Shown: positions 8,722-15,434, counted from the first letter of the stretch. The stretch: DNA of 18,278 nt from Gammaproteobacteria bacterium UBA6173 (GCA_002422225.1 DITX01000005.1:5984-24261), one strand, 5' to 3'. Translations and numbers: made by a program. Notes: generated from the sequence alone by a model not told the origin.

Positions 8722-8747
8722 TGCCTGGCCTGAACCAAGGCCAGGCA
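8722..8747. promoter_or_regulatory. Perfect hairpin between cheV and cheR
   Basis: TGCCTGGCC-TGAACCAA-GGCCAGGCA is a 9-bp perfect stem with an 8-nt loop, filling half of the 50-bp cheV-cheR gap. In the direction of transcription (minus) it is not followed by a T run, so it is not a standard terminator. It could protect the upstream mRNA end or lower cheR expression relative to cheV. Confidence 0.55.
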
Positions 8748-8753
8748 ATTCTG

Positions 8754-9686
8754 TCATGCTGCCTTGTCGCGCGCTTCAAGCTGTTGTATCACACGTTGCG
8801 CCAACTCATCCGGATTAAACTTTGCCAGGAAATCGTTTGCGCCAACCTTTTCAACCATGGCCTGGTTAAACACGCCACTAAGAGAGGTATGCAGCATGAT
8901 ATGCAAGGCAGCCAGCCGAGGATCAGCTTTTACCGAGGCCGTCAATGTGTACCCATCCATTTCAGGCATCTCAATGTCTGAAATCAATAACACATACTTC
9001 TCAAGCGGATTTTGACCCTGCTCCAACATCTCTTTGAGGTGGTTAAAGGCTTGCTTGCCATCATTCAACACAACAGTCTGCAAACCAATGGCTTCACAAC
9101 AGCGCTTGATCTGCGATCTTGCTACGCTTGAATCGTCAACTATCAATACCGTGTTGATCTCTTCAGCGCGCTTGCCAGAGTTGACTAATGATTCACTCAG
9201 GCTCCGCCCTGCCGGAGACACTTCGGACAGGATGCGCTCTACGTCCAGGATTTCAACCAGTTTATTGTCAACTTCTGTTACTGCAGTGAGGTAGTGCTCA
9301 CGGCCGGAACCTTTGGGCGGCGAGTGCACATCTTCCCAGTTCAGGTTGACTATGCGTTCGACGCCGCGCACAAGGAATCCCTGCACTGAATTGTTGTATT
9401 CAGTAATAATGATGAAACCACCCACCACGTCGGCCAATGGTCGACCGCCCGTCGCAATGCTCAAATCCAGAATTGAGATGGTTCGACCACGCACGTAAGC
9501 GACGCCTCGCACCACAGGGCTGCTGTGCGGCAAGATACTCAACGCCGGGCACGGCAACACTTCTTTAACCTTAAATACGTTGATTCCGTAGAGCTGTCCG
9601 CCATTGAGCCGGAACATTAACAGCTCTAGTCGATTCTGACCGACAAGCTGGGTTCTTTTGTTAACGCTGTCCAATACGCCTGCCAT
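8754..9686 (-). CDS. cheV: Chemotaxis coupling protein CheV (CheW-receiver fusion)
   Basis: CheV links receptors to the kinase CheA and is itself a phosphorylation target. The product has 310 aa. An N-terminal CheW domain (about 20-158) contains LLMFRLNGGQLYGINVFKVKE and the typical VRGVAYVRGRTISILDLS. A C-terminal receiver domain (about 178-306) has all the key residues: Asp184-Asp185, phosphoacceptor Asp237 in LLISDIEMPEMDG, Thr267/Ser268 in LHTSLS, and Lys289 in FLAKF. The start is ATG at 9686 with a strong GGAGG site upstream. It is the first gene of the minus-strand group, divergent from flgA. Confidence 0.96.
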   Translation of the reverse strand: MAGVLDSVNKRTQLVGQNRLELLMFRLNGGQLYGINVFKVKEVLPCPALSILPHSSPVVRGVAYVRGRTISILDLSIATGGRPLADVVGGFIIITEYNNSVQGFLVRGVERIVNLNWEDVHSPPKGSGREHYLTAVTEVDNKLVEILDVERILSEVSPAGRSLSESLVNSGKRAEEINTVLIVDDSSVARSQIKRCCEAIGLQTVVLNDGKQAFNHLKEMLEQGQNPLEKYVLLISDIEMPEMDGYTLTASVKADPRLAALHIMLHTSLSGVFNQAMVEKVGANDFLAKFNPDELAQRVIQQLEARDKAA

Positions 9687-9730
9687 GTGGGTACCTCCAT
9701 CATTTCCAGATTCGGCCTGACAAGAACTAT

Positions 9731-9738
9731 TTATCGGT
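9731..9738 (-). promoter_or_regulatory. Possible sigma-28 -10 element for cheV
   Basis: On the minus strand ACCGATAA matches 7 of 8 positions of the sigma-28 -10 consensus GCCGATAA, about 45 bp before the cheV start. No convincing -35 (TAAA/TCAAG) is found at the right spacing; the best is a weak CAAAT. Sigma-28 control of a chemotaxis gene would be normal biologically, but the evidence is half a promoter. Confidence 0.4.
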
Positions 9739-9817
9739 CTTGTGATGTGCCGTGTATTTGTATGTCGACATCTGCAACAATTTCATAAGGTCAAATTCAA
9801 AAAAAAACCAATCTGTC

Positions 9818-9832
9818 GGGCACAATTATTGC
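9818..9832 (+). promoter_or_regulatory. Sigma-54 promoter of flgA
   Basis: GGGCAC-AATTA-TTGC keeps the essential GG of -24 and GC of -12 with exact N5 spacing, differing from TGGCAC-N5-TTGC only in the first base. The predicted start is near 9844, leaving a leader of about 75 bases to flgA. Its position opposite cheV in the shared 222-bp intergenic region fits known flgA regulation in Pseudomonas. Confidence 0.75.
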
Positions 9833-9920
9833 AACAACGTGACTGACGGGTAAAAAAAGCAGATACCCAGCTAACATTCAGTTTTTCGGGCTTAAGAACG
9901 ACGGATATTTGACGATATTT

Positions 9921-10664
9921 ATGTCTATCAAACATGGTTCCAAGATGCGCTCTTTGATGCGCCCCTACCTGTTCGCAGGGTTTTCCGCGACCTCGTTGTT
10001 GTTATCGGCAGATTCAACGTTCGCTCAAGCAGTGGGTGATGGACACCAGGACATGGCCTCTGCTGCGCGTCAAGCGATTGAGCAATCTTTTGATACAAGC
10101 CGGAACCGCATCGAAATTGAGTTACCGGCGGCGGACCCAAGATTGCAAATTCCGGTTTGCTCGATACCCTTAGAAACAAGTATGAGCAGGCATAATGGTC
10201 AAGGTGGGCGAGTCAGTGTAAAAGTTGATTGCAGGGATGCAGCTCCATGGGCCAGACACGTGGCAGCGCAAGTCCGTGTATACCGTGACGCCGTGGTTAC
10301 GCTACGCAATATGCCGCGTGGCGCGGTTATCTCGGCCGCTGACATTGCCGTTCGAGAGGTCGATGTTTCAATGATCCGCGGTCAGATTATTGAAAGTATT
10401 GACGATGCCCTTGGCATGGAAATCAAGCGACACACTAACACTGATGCCGTGTTAAGCCTGGACATACTGAGCACACCCTTGATGGTAAAGCGTGGTGAAA
10501 CGGTCGTGGTAACTGCTGAGCGGGCGGGGGTTGTGATCCGACAACAAGGGGTCGCCTTGCAGGATGGCGAGTCTGGCAAGCAGATTCAGATTAGAAATTC
10601 ACGGTCTGACCGGGTAATTCAGGCAATTGTGACTGGCCCGGGAGAAGTAAAAGTAATATTTTAG
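9921..10664 (+). CDS. flgA: Flagellar P-ring assembly chaperone FlgA
   Basis: FlgA acts in the periplasm to help FlgI assemble into the P ring. With the ATG at 9921 the protein has 247 aa, a basic N-terminus, a hydrophobic segment (about 15-30) and likely cleavage after Ala-Gln-Ala (35-37). A SAF domain at about 123-185 contains VTLRNMPRGAVISAADIAVREVD, and the C-terminal beta domain ends IVTGPGEVKVIF, both characteristic of FlgA. Cys80 and Cys104 could form a disulphide. No start has a strong ribosome site: TTG 9909 and ATG 9945 or 9957 are alternatives, so the exact N-terminus is uncertain. It is first in flgA-flgM-flgN-flgZ. Confidence 0.94.
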   Translation: MSIKHGSKMRSLMRPYLFAGFSATSLLLSADSTFAQAVGDGHQDMASAARQAIEQSFDTSRNRIEIELPAADPRLQIPVCSIPLETSMSRHNGQGGRVSVKVDCRDAAPWARHVAAQVRVYRDAVVTLRNMPRGAVISAADIAVREVDVSMIRGQIIESIDDALGMEIKRHTNTDAVLSLDILSTPLMVKRGETVVVTAERAGVVIRQQGVALQDGESGKQIQIRNSRSDRVIQAIVTGPGEVKVIF

Positions 10665-10670
10665 AAAAAG

Positions 10671-10690
10671 CGTCATTAATCTGACGTTTT
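10671..10690 (+). terminator. Weak intrinsic terminator/attenuator between flgA and flgM
   Basis: CGTCA-TTAATC-TGACG forms a 5-bp stem followed by TTTT, directly after the flgA stop and before the flgM promoter. It would partly separate flgA (sigma-54) from flgM (sigma-28). The short stem means read-through is likely. Confidence 0.45.
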
Positions 10691-10694
10691 GGTC

Positions 10695-10721
10695 TAAAGT
10701 TATCAAACTGACGGCCGCTAC
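10695..10721 (+). promoter_or_regulatory. Sigma-28 (FliA) promoter of flgM
   Basis: TAAAGTTA, 11 bases, then GCCGCTAC. The -35 matches 7 of 8 and the -10 matches 6 of 8 of the consensus TAAAGTTT-N11-GCCGATAA, with exact spacing. It lies about 55 bp before the flgM start. FliA-dependent flgM expression, giving feedback on FliA, is known in the family. Confidence 0.72.
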
Positions 10722-10776
10722 TTGAGGGTAAGCAAGAAACAAGCTGTTTATATTCAACTGTTATGGGTGATTAGCC

Positions 10777-11106
10777 ATGAGTATTCCAACGATTAGCAAC
10801 AGCACCGCACCGGCCTCTGACAGCCGAAGCGCTGTCAAGTCATCGTCTGGTCAGACTGCTCCCGGAGCAAATGCTGGTAGTCGTCCCGCCGGTAACGAGG
10901 GGAGCGCTTCACAGGCGCGTGCCGATGCTGTCTCAATCAGCACACAGGCTGCAGACTTGCAGGCGCTGGAAACCAGCATCCGTGATTTGCCCGAAGTGGA
11001 TGCGGCGCGGGTCACAGAACTGCGCGATAAGATAAATGCAGGGCAATATGTCGTTGACAGTGGCCGATTGGCAGATAAAATCCTTGCCTTCGAAGAGAGA
11101 TTCTAA
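10777..11106 (+). CDS. flgM: Anti-sigma-28 factor FlgM
   Basis: FlgM holds sigma-28 (FliA) inactive until the hook is finished, then is exported through the flagellar channel. The product has 109 aa. The N-terminal half is disordered and rich in Ser, Ala, Gly and Pro, as expected for an exported intrinsically unfolded protein. The C-terminal half (about 55-109) carries the FliA-binding helices: VSISTQAADLQALE, VDAARVTELRDKINAGQY and LADKILAFEERF. This matches the family ending. It is preceded by a sigma-28-type promoter and followed by flgN. Confidence 0.93.
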   Translation: MSIPTISNSTAPASDSRSAVKSSSGQTAPGANAGSRPAGNEGSASQARADAVSISTQAADLQALETSIRDLPEVDAARVTELRDKINAGQYVVDSGRLADKILAFEERF

Positions 11107-11170
11107 GCTTCAGCCTGAATTGAGAGCGTTTCCCGGGGCTGACTACGTGTTAATGTGAGGCCAAGTCAGC

Positions 11171-11650
11171 ATGATCAGCACAGAGCTGCAGAGGTTACTT
11201 GAAAAAGATCGTTTACAGCTTGATGCGCTGTCAGCGCTGCTGCTCGAAGAAAAAGCCTGCTTGGAAAAACGAGACCTGGACACACTAAACAGTTTATTGC
11301 AAAAAAAGCAGACAATTCTCGCAACACTGGAAAGCGATGATTTCGCGCGCCGTCAGTTGCTTGCAAAGGCTGGCCTAAAAGACGATCAAACCAGCCTCCC
11401 TAACTTGCGTAAGTTGCTCAGCCGCAGCCCTGAACACCTTGCATTGGCTGAAATGATAGAAAGTATCGAAAGCCGATTGCAACTCTGCAAAGAACTGACA
11501 GAAACCAATAATATTATTGTGCATCGCAGTCGAATCAATACTCAACGAGCCTTGGGCATACTGCGTGGATCGTCTCCTTTGACGAACTTGTACACCAGCC
11601 ATGGCGCCACCACCGGTAGCAATGAAAAACGCAACCTTGGCAGCGCATGA
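11171..11650 (+). CDS. flgN: Flagellar export chaperone FlgN
   Basis: FlgN is the cytoplasmic chaperone for the hook-filament junction proteins FlgK and FlgL. The 159-aa product is almost entirely helical. LLEKDRLQLDALSALLLEEKACLEKRDLDTLNSLLQKKQTIL (split over about 8-50) is the FlgN-type N-terminal coiled coil with the repeated Leu and acidic/basic spacing of the family. The C-terminal helices contain NNIIVHRSRINTQRALGILRG, which is FlgN-like. TGAGG lies upstream of the ATG. Position directly after flgM is the rule in Pseudomonas-like clusters. Confidence 0.92.
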   Translation: MISTELQRLLEKDRLQLDALSALLLEEKACLEKRDLDTLNSLLQKKQTILATLESDDFARRQLLAKAGLKDDQTSLPNLRKLLSRSPEHLALAEMIESIESRLQLCKELTETNNIIVHRSRINTQRALGILRGSSPLTNLYTSHGATTGSNEKRNLGSA

Positions 11651-11679
11651 GCGCTTCTTGACCGCAAGGCGATTCACTC

Positions 11680-12393
11680 ATGGCCACTAACTTTAACCAG
11701 GAACGACACTACACCTCAACCGGTGATATATACGCTGTGTTGCGCGCGTTACAAACTGACAGATCAAGCATCAGCATTCAGTTTGATAACTCAGGGGCCG
11801 TCTTTGCTTCCATGGTCCTGTCAGTCAATTTAAAAGAAAAGAATTTTGTGCTGGACGAGTTCTCTACTGGTGAAGCACACAAACGCGCCGAGGCGGGCAC
11901 ACCATTTACGCTGCGTGCGTCGGTCAATGGCATCAAGGTGCTTGCCAAAGATCTTAAACTGGCGCGAGTTGGCAAGGATGCAAACGGACTCTTTTACGAA
12001 ATCGATTTCCCGGAAAAACTACTGTACCTGCAACGTCGCGACGCGTTCCGTGCCTGGGTACCGGGTACATTGATGGTGAACGCCTTATGCAAAAGTGAAA
12101 GCCACCCAAAGGGCATCAAGGGACGTATCCAGAATATGTCTGCCACCGGTTTTCGGCTACTGGTAGACGGTAAGATTGTTCCGGAGCCCGATATGCTTGA
12201 AGGCTTTAACATCACAACACACTTGCCCTTAATAGATCAGGACCTGCGATGCGACGCTGATGCGGTTTATGCGCAATTTGTGCAAGAACGTAATCACACC
12301 ATTGTTGGCTTCAGATTTGGCACGCTGGGTCGAACCGAACAAATTGCAATCAATCGCTTTGTCACTCAACTGCAACGTGAACGTATTGCCTGA
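11680..12393 (+). CDS. flgZ: YcgR-like PilZ-domain flagellar brake protein FlgZ
   Basis: FlgZ/YcgR proteins bind cyclic di-GMP and act on the flagellar motor to slow or arrest swimming. The product has 237 aa. The N-terminal YcgR domain (about 10-110) is followed by a PilZ domain (about 117-235). The PilZ domain has the c-di-GMP motifs RxxxR (Arg120 to Arg124, RDAFR) and NxSxxG (152-157, NMSATG), so ligand binding should be intact. Its position after flgA-flgM-flgN corresponds to flgZ of Pseudomonas. It starts 29 bp after flgN, so it is probably cotranscribed with it. The last 32 bp overlap the 3' end of the convergent transferase gene. Confidence 0.92.
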   Translation: MATNFNQERHYTSTGDIYAVLRALQTDRSSISIQFDNSGAVFASMVLSVNLKEKNFVLDEFSTGEAHKRAEAGTPFTLRASVNGIKVLAKDLKLARVGKDANGLFYEIDFPEKLLYLQRRDAFRAWVPGTLMVNALCKSESHPKGIKGRIQNMSATGFRLLVDGKIVPEPDMLEGFNITTHLPLIDQDLRCDADAVYAQFVQERNHTIVGFRFGTLGRTEQIAINRFVTQLQRERIA

Positions 12394-13030
12394 TCTGCTC
12401 ACCCGCTTTTGGATTCTCTGTTAACAATCTTGACAATCGTGGCAAATCCCCTGGCACATCAACATCCCAACGTGGCGACAACTCCTGCCAGTCAATAGAC
12501 ATCGCACGAAGCCTACTACGGGTTTGCTCGAGCACTCGCGCGCTACCCCACTCTATATCCTCAAACAGCCCTGCTGGCACCTCGTGACGCACACCTAACA
12601 GCACATAACCACCGTCCTCCGCAGGACCCAGTACCACGCTGGCACCCGACCGCAAACGCGAAATCGCATCGTTCAGGTAATTCGTATCCAGCGATACACA
12701 ATCAGCACCAATAACCAACACATTTGGCGCACGTTGTAGTGCCTGAGTTAAGGCATGCCGCATACGCTGGCCAAGGTCTTCTCCTTGCTGCACATACATT
12801 GCTGGTTCGGGGCACATACCGGCAAACCAGGCCTCCCGACCAGATTCCGACATCCATAATTCCATCGGCCATTGAGTGCCCTCTGTAACGCGCTGCCAGG
12901 TCAGATCAATCAATTGCTTGTGTAACGCCAACGCCCCATCTACCCCCAATAGTGGAATAAATCGGGTTTTGACTTGTCCGGCGATCGGTGCTTTGGCAAA
13001 AAACAGCACCCTGACATCGTTATAGCTCAT
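12362..13030 (-). CDS. TIGR04282-family glycosyltransferase-like protein (DUF2064)
   Basis: The 222-aa product is a nucleotide-sugar-transferase-like fold of the 'rSAM/selenodomain-associated transferase 1' family. It has the P-loop-like start FAKAPIAGQVKTR (11-23), QGEDLGQRM (82-90), VIGADCVSL (106-114, Asp110) and LGPAEDGGYVLLG (134-146), followed by EDIEWGSARVLEQT. The substrate is unknown. The start overlaps the stop of the upstream TIGR04283 gene by 4 bp (ATGA), so the two are translationally coupled. Its 3' end overlaps flgZ tail to tail. There is no sign that it belongs to the flagellar system beyond proximity. Confidence 0.9.
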   Translation of the reverse strand: MSYNDVRVLFFAKAPIAGQVKTRFIPLLGVDGALALHKQLIDLTWQRVTEGTQWPMELWMSESGREAWFAGMCPEPAMYVQQGEDLGQRMRHALTQALQRAPNVLVIGADCVSLDTNYLNDAISRLRSGASVVLGPAEDGGYVLLGVRHEVPAGLFEDIEWGSARVLEQTRSRLRAMSIDWQELSPRWDVDVPGDLPRLSRLLTENPKAGEQIRQYVHVAVE

Positions 13031-13746
13031 GTAATCTGCCTGCCGTTGCGCGTCTGTTTATTGCCGTAATATTGTGCGTGCAAGCGCTCAGGAGCAACAC
13101 CCATAACAAAAGCCAAACGCAGCCACCACATCAGACAGACCGTGCGCACAATGCCATGTTTTTCCCAGCGCCGGCTTGAACTATGAACCCGCAGGCGCAA
13201 ACACAAGGGGCGACCAGCCAGCGTAAGCAGTGTCTTAGACAACTGCACATCTTCCATTAGCGGGAGATCTGCATAAGCACCCGCATTGTCGAAGGTTGTA
13301 CGTCGGACAAAAATTGCCTGATCGCCAGTGGCGACACCGCTGAAACGAGAGCGCAGATTCATCATTGATTCAATGACCCGAAACGCTAAATGGCTCCCAC
13401 TGAGTCGAACGTCAAATCGCCCCCAGTGATAAGAGCGGGAGCCACTCATTCTGTGCAACAGTGACTCAGCTGACATATCCGGCAGCACGGTATCAACATG
13501 CAAAAACAACAGCAAATCACCCTTGGCAACGGCTGCACCCGCATTCATCTGACGGGCACGCCCCGCGGCGCTGATTAAGAAATGATCGACCAGCCCGTGG
13601 CAGGCGCTCAAGCTATCGTCCTGGCTGCCGCCATCTACTACAATGACTTCGTGACCGCGACCGCGCCAGCTCTGCAATAGCGGCAAATTGGCTCGCAACG
13701 CCTCGGCTTCATTAATAACAGGGATGATTATGCTGATGTTTTTCAC
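13027..13746 (-). CDS. TIGR04283-family glycosyltransferase (GT2-like)
   Basis: The 239-aa product is a GT-A family-2-like glycosyltransferase of the 'rSAM/selenodomain-associated transferase 2' type. IIPVINEAEAL (7-17) and VIVVDGGSQDDS (34-45) bind the nucleotide sugar. GRARQMNAGAAVAKGDLLLF (62-81) then LHVDT (82-86) supplies the DxD-like metal site. GVATGDQAIFVRR and MEDVQLSKTL follow. The partner gene downstream is the TIGR04282 member, a pairing widespread in proteobacteria. The acceptor is unknown. Glycosylation of a surface or flagellar component is only a guess from context. Confidence 0.9.
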   Translation of the reverse strand: MKNISIIIPVINEAEALRANLPLLQSWRGRGHEVIVVDGGSQDDSLSACHGLVDHFLISAAGRARQMNAGAAVAKGDLLLFLHVDTVLPDMSAESLLHRMSGSRSYHWGRFDVRLSGSHLAFRVIESMMNLRSRFSGVATGDQAIFVRRTTFDNAGAYADLPLMEDVQLSKTLLTLAGRPLCLRLRVHSSSRRWEKHGIVRTVCLMWWLRLAFVMGVAPERLHAQYYGNKQTRNGRQIT

Positions 13747-13943
13747 AGCGGAAGCCTACCTTGCTACCGGAATGCTGTAAACGCCAAAAATTTATTGCTG
13801 CAATGCTGGCACAAGCAGATTTAAAGGAGGATAATGCGCCGCCATTGTTGCCAGCAGATCAAAAGTCTCGGATTACGCAATAAAGTGGCCCCGGTGCCGT
13901 TCTCTTTACGAAAGACAGCGCGTTGTACCCATTTAAGACACTC

Positions 13944-14177
13944 ATGAATTCTGAAAATTTTTATATCGTAGCCACAGATCCTGACACCCCGACTCTTCAG
14001 GTGAACATCTCAGGTCCGTACCTGACGCAGAAAGCAGCGCAGGCCGACATGCAGGCCGCTATTGACGAAGCAGCCGAGCTAGACCCCTGTGCCAGGACTT
14101 ACCACTACAGCATTTGCAAACTTGCCTGCCACAAGCCGGGTGTGATTCAGCACATGGCTTGCCACGCTGCGCGCTGA
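13944..14177 (+). CDS. Small hypothetical protein with His/Cys-rich C-terminus
   Basis: The frame from ATG 13944 encodes 77 aa; a TTG at 13923 would add 7. I do not recognise the family. The first half is mixed polar (a beta-like FYIVATD segment, then an Ala/Asp/Glu helix at about 30-47). The last 29 residues contain four Cys (49, 58, 62, 73) and four His (54, 63, 70, 74), suggesting metal binding. The ribosome site is weak. It lies alone between the transferases and the tRNA gene, with a 197-bp gap upstream in which I see no clear promoter. It may be real, but coding is not proven. Confidence 0.55.
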   Translation: MNSENFYIVATDPDTPTLQVNISGPYLTQKAAQADMQAAIDEAAELDPCARTYHYSICKLACHKPGVIQHMACHAAR

Positions 14178-14224
14178 GTCTACTCTGAAGTAATCCTGCC
14201 TCGCACCCGCTGAGTTTTCACTGC

Positions 14225-14230
14225 TATAAT
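14225..14230 (+). promoter_or_regulatory. -10 element of tRNA-Arg promoter
   Basis: A perfect TATAAT is followed by a GC-rich CGCGCCCGC discriminator, as found at stable-RNA promoters under stringent control. The predicted start is near 14237, about 30 bases before the tRNA. No good TTGACA is present at 17 bp; the -35 region appears degenerate. Confidence 0.65.
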
Positions 14231-14268
14231 CGCGCCCGCTATCAAATCGCCAGACCCAACACCAATTC

Positions 14269-14345
14269 GCTCCGGTGGCTCAGCTGGATAGCGCGGTCCC
14301 CTCCTAAGGGACAGGTCGCAGGTTCGAATCCTGCCCGGGGCACCA
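14269..14345 (+). tRNA. tRNA-Arg (anticodon CCT)
   Basis: The full cloverleaf can be folded by eye. The acceptor stem is GCTCCGG/CCGGGGC with one G-T wobble. The D arm is GCTC...GCGC with a T-C mismatch at 12-23. The anticodon stem GTCCC/GGGAC carries the loop CTCCTAA (anticodon CCT). The T arm is GCAGG-TTCGAAT-CCTGC, the discriminator base is A, and CCA is encoded. It decodes AGG. It serves as the insertion site of the element that follows: a copy of its 3' half lies at 17353-17400. Confidence 0.96.
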
Positions 14346-14350
14346 AACAT

Positions 14351-14382
14351 AAACGGGTCACCTTTTAAGGTGGCCCGTTTTT
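14351..14382 (+). terminator. Rho-independent terminator of tRNA-Arg
   Basis: AAACGGGTCACC pairs with GGTGGCCCGTTT (12 bp, one G-T pair) across a TTTTAA loop and continues into TTTTTG. It starts 5 bases after the CCA and is a strong terminator for the tRNA transcript. Confidence 0.9.
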
Positions 14383-14406
14383 GTTTGTGCGCTGGGTAGC
14401 TGATGA

Positions 14407-14493
14407 GAACCTGCCGGTTCGACTGATTGCATCGCAATCAGGACGGCTGTAAGCCGCCCCGCAGGGGTGAGGTATTTGGCTCAGCCAAATACC
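14407..14493. repeat. Cluster of five tandem perfect hairpins, copy 1
   Basis: The hairpins in order are GAACC-tgcc-GGTTC (14407-14420), CTGATTGC-atc-GCAATCAG (14423-14441), CGGCT-gta-AGCCG (14444-14456), CCCC-gca-GGGG (14457-14467) and GGTATTTGGC-tca-GCCAAATACC (14471-14493). The last four have 3-base loops and nearly abut. The only base in this segment that differs from copy 2 is in a loop (14450). It could be a structured RNA or a DNA recombination site; it encodes no protein that I can see. Confidence 0.8.
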
Positions 14494-14562
14494 GAATCAA
14501 TCCTGCTCTAGGGAGACAATGACATCGCCAGAGCTGATAACCCAACACCTCTTAATAAACGC

Positions 14563-14842
14563 TCATGCGCGCTGTGCCACCACATCGCGCGACAGGCCGT
14601 TTTTGGCACAGATCGACTGCGCGTAGTGATAACGAATACTGGCGGCTTCACCAGCCAGCAGATTACCCGCGCTGACGGTATACAGCCCATCTGTTGCCTT
14701 CTCCAGTAACGCCGCGAAGTTGCCATCCTCCAGAGCCACTTCATAGTCCTGTCGCGCAGTTGAGATCGCTGACTTTGTTCCAGCACTCAACCAGTTGCTG
14801 CAGTTCTTGTTCACGGTCACAGAAATGAAGTGCCGAAGTCAT
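14563..14842 (-). pseudogene. Frame-disrupted gene remnant
   Basis: From ATG 14842 (with AAGGGA just upstream) a frame reads MTSALHFCDREQELQQLVECW and stops at 14741. The continuing coding-like sequence is in the next frame, 14563 to about 14770, containing LEDGNFAALLEKATDGLYTV and SAGNLLAGEAASIRYHYAQ. The first part resembles the N-terminus of AAA/STAND-type ATPases (DREQEL... pattern), but this is a weak, short match. Shifting frame once would give a protein of about 93 aa. I read it as a decayed fragment carried by the island; a GTG-started 85-aa gene is the alternative. Confidence 0.4.
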
Positions 14843-15434
14843 GTAAGTCCCTTACTTATTTTTTTACTGTTTGGAGCATGTCATAAACCAGAGCTGTGAG
14901 GAAGGCGAAGACCCATGCCGTTAGGTGAGATTATCTTCAAATAAAAGAAATCGTTGTGTCGGGCAAACATGATGCAGATCAACCAGGTTAATTGACGTTG
15001 AATAGCGCACACTGGCGAGTGAGGACTAAGATTTGGAAGAACGCACCATCTAAATTCTGGGCATCTATAGGTCACTGCAGATTTTTACCCGACCAAAATC
15101 AAACTGACAAGTGACTTTTCATCCTGAATGCCAACCCGCTATTCGATGGACCGACTAGCCACAGTCATCGCGCCGCGACAAGTACGTAAGGAGCTGTTTT
15201 CCACCCGATTCATTCTGATTGGAGAATTGTTCTACTTTATCAATCCACCACTGTTCGCAGGGATATCACCCGGTCCAAGCCCGGTGGTATTCCGCCTTCG
15301 GTGTTAAGCAGTTTTGGGCCACCAAGAGACTTCTGATTAGATTTGAGCCTAAAATTAAACTGTGAGACTATTTTTCAGGCGAGAGTCTAGCTTTCCCGAT
15401 GGCTTATGATTAGATTTTGCTATATATTTAAATC
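14843..15434. other. Non-coding stretch upstream of abiE
   Basis: About 590 bp lacks a convincing gene. The only sizeable plus-strand frame (15128-15307, 59 codons) has no ribosome site and no recognisable content. Near the right end are an 11-bp direct repeat (see separate entry) and a loose inverted repeat AGACT/AGTCT (15365-15369 and 15384-15388). The base composition just before abiEi is AT-rich. Confidence 0.5.
15334..15417 (+). promoter_or_regulatory. Direct repeat upstream of abiEi, possible operator
   Basis: TGATTAGATTT occurs at 15334-15344 and again at 15407-15417, 73 bp apart. The second copy ends 17 bp before the abiEi ATG. AbiEi antitoxins of other bacteria repress their own operon by binding repeats in this position, so these are candidate operator half-sites. 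A clear -35/-10 pair was not found; TATATATTTAAAT just before the ATG is AT-rich enough to hold a -10. Confidence 0.35.

Larger units (their letters stand above)
14298..14508 (+). repeat. 211-bp direct repeat, copy 1 (attL side)
   Basis: The repeat begins in the anticodon stem/loop of the intact tRNA-Arg and covers the tRNA 3' half, the terminator and the hairpin cluster. It recurs at 17353-17563 at a constant offset of 3,055 bp with no gaps. The five mismatches are at 14381, 14391-14393 and 14450. Confidence 0.95.

Noticed and set aside
13806..13820. TGGCAC sequence considered as a sigma-54 -24 box
   Set aside because: At the required spacing the -12 is GATT rather than TTGC, so it is a chance match.
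14180..14437. Minus-strand frame with APGRIRTCDLSLRRGPRYPAEPPE-type protein
   Set aside because: This is the well-known false protein made by translating the antisense strand of a tRNA gene; the sequence is the tRNA-Arg complement.
14298..14508. CRISPR or integron attC interpretation of the hairpin repeats
   Set aside because: The hairpins differ from one another in sequence and are not separated by spacers, and no attC core sites or cas/int genes are present.
14508..14786. 92-aa minus-strand frame rich in Arg and Trp
   Set aside because: It is a shadow frame of the broken gene at 14563-14842, with a composition unlike real proteins.
14881..15075. 64-aa minus-strand frame
   Set aside because: No ribosome site or family resemblance; it lies in a non-coding stretch.
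15128..15307. 59-codon plus-strand frame upstream of abiE
   Set aside because: There is no ribosome site, no recognised motif and a low-complexity Pro/Gly end; a chance frame is more likely than a gene.
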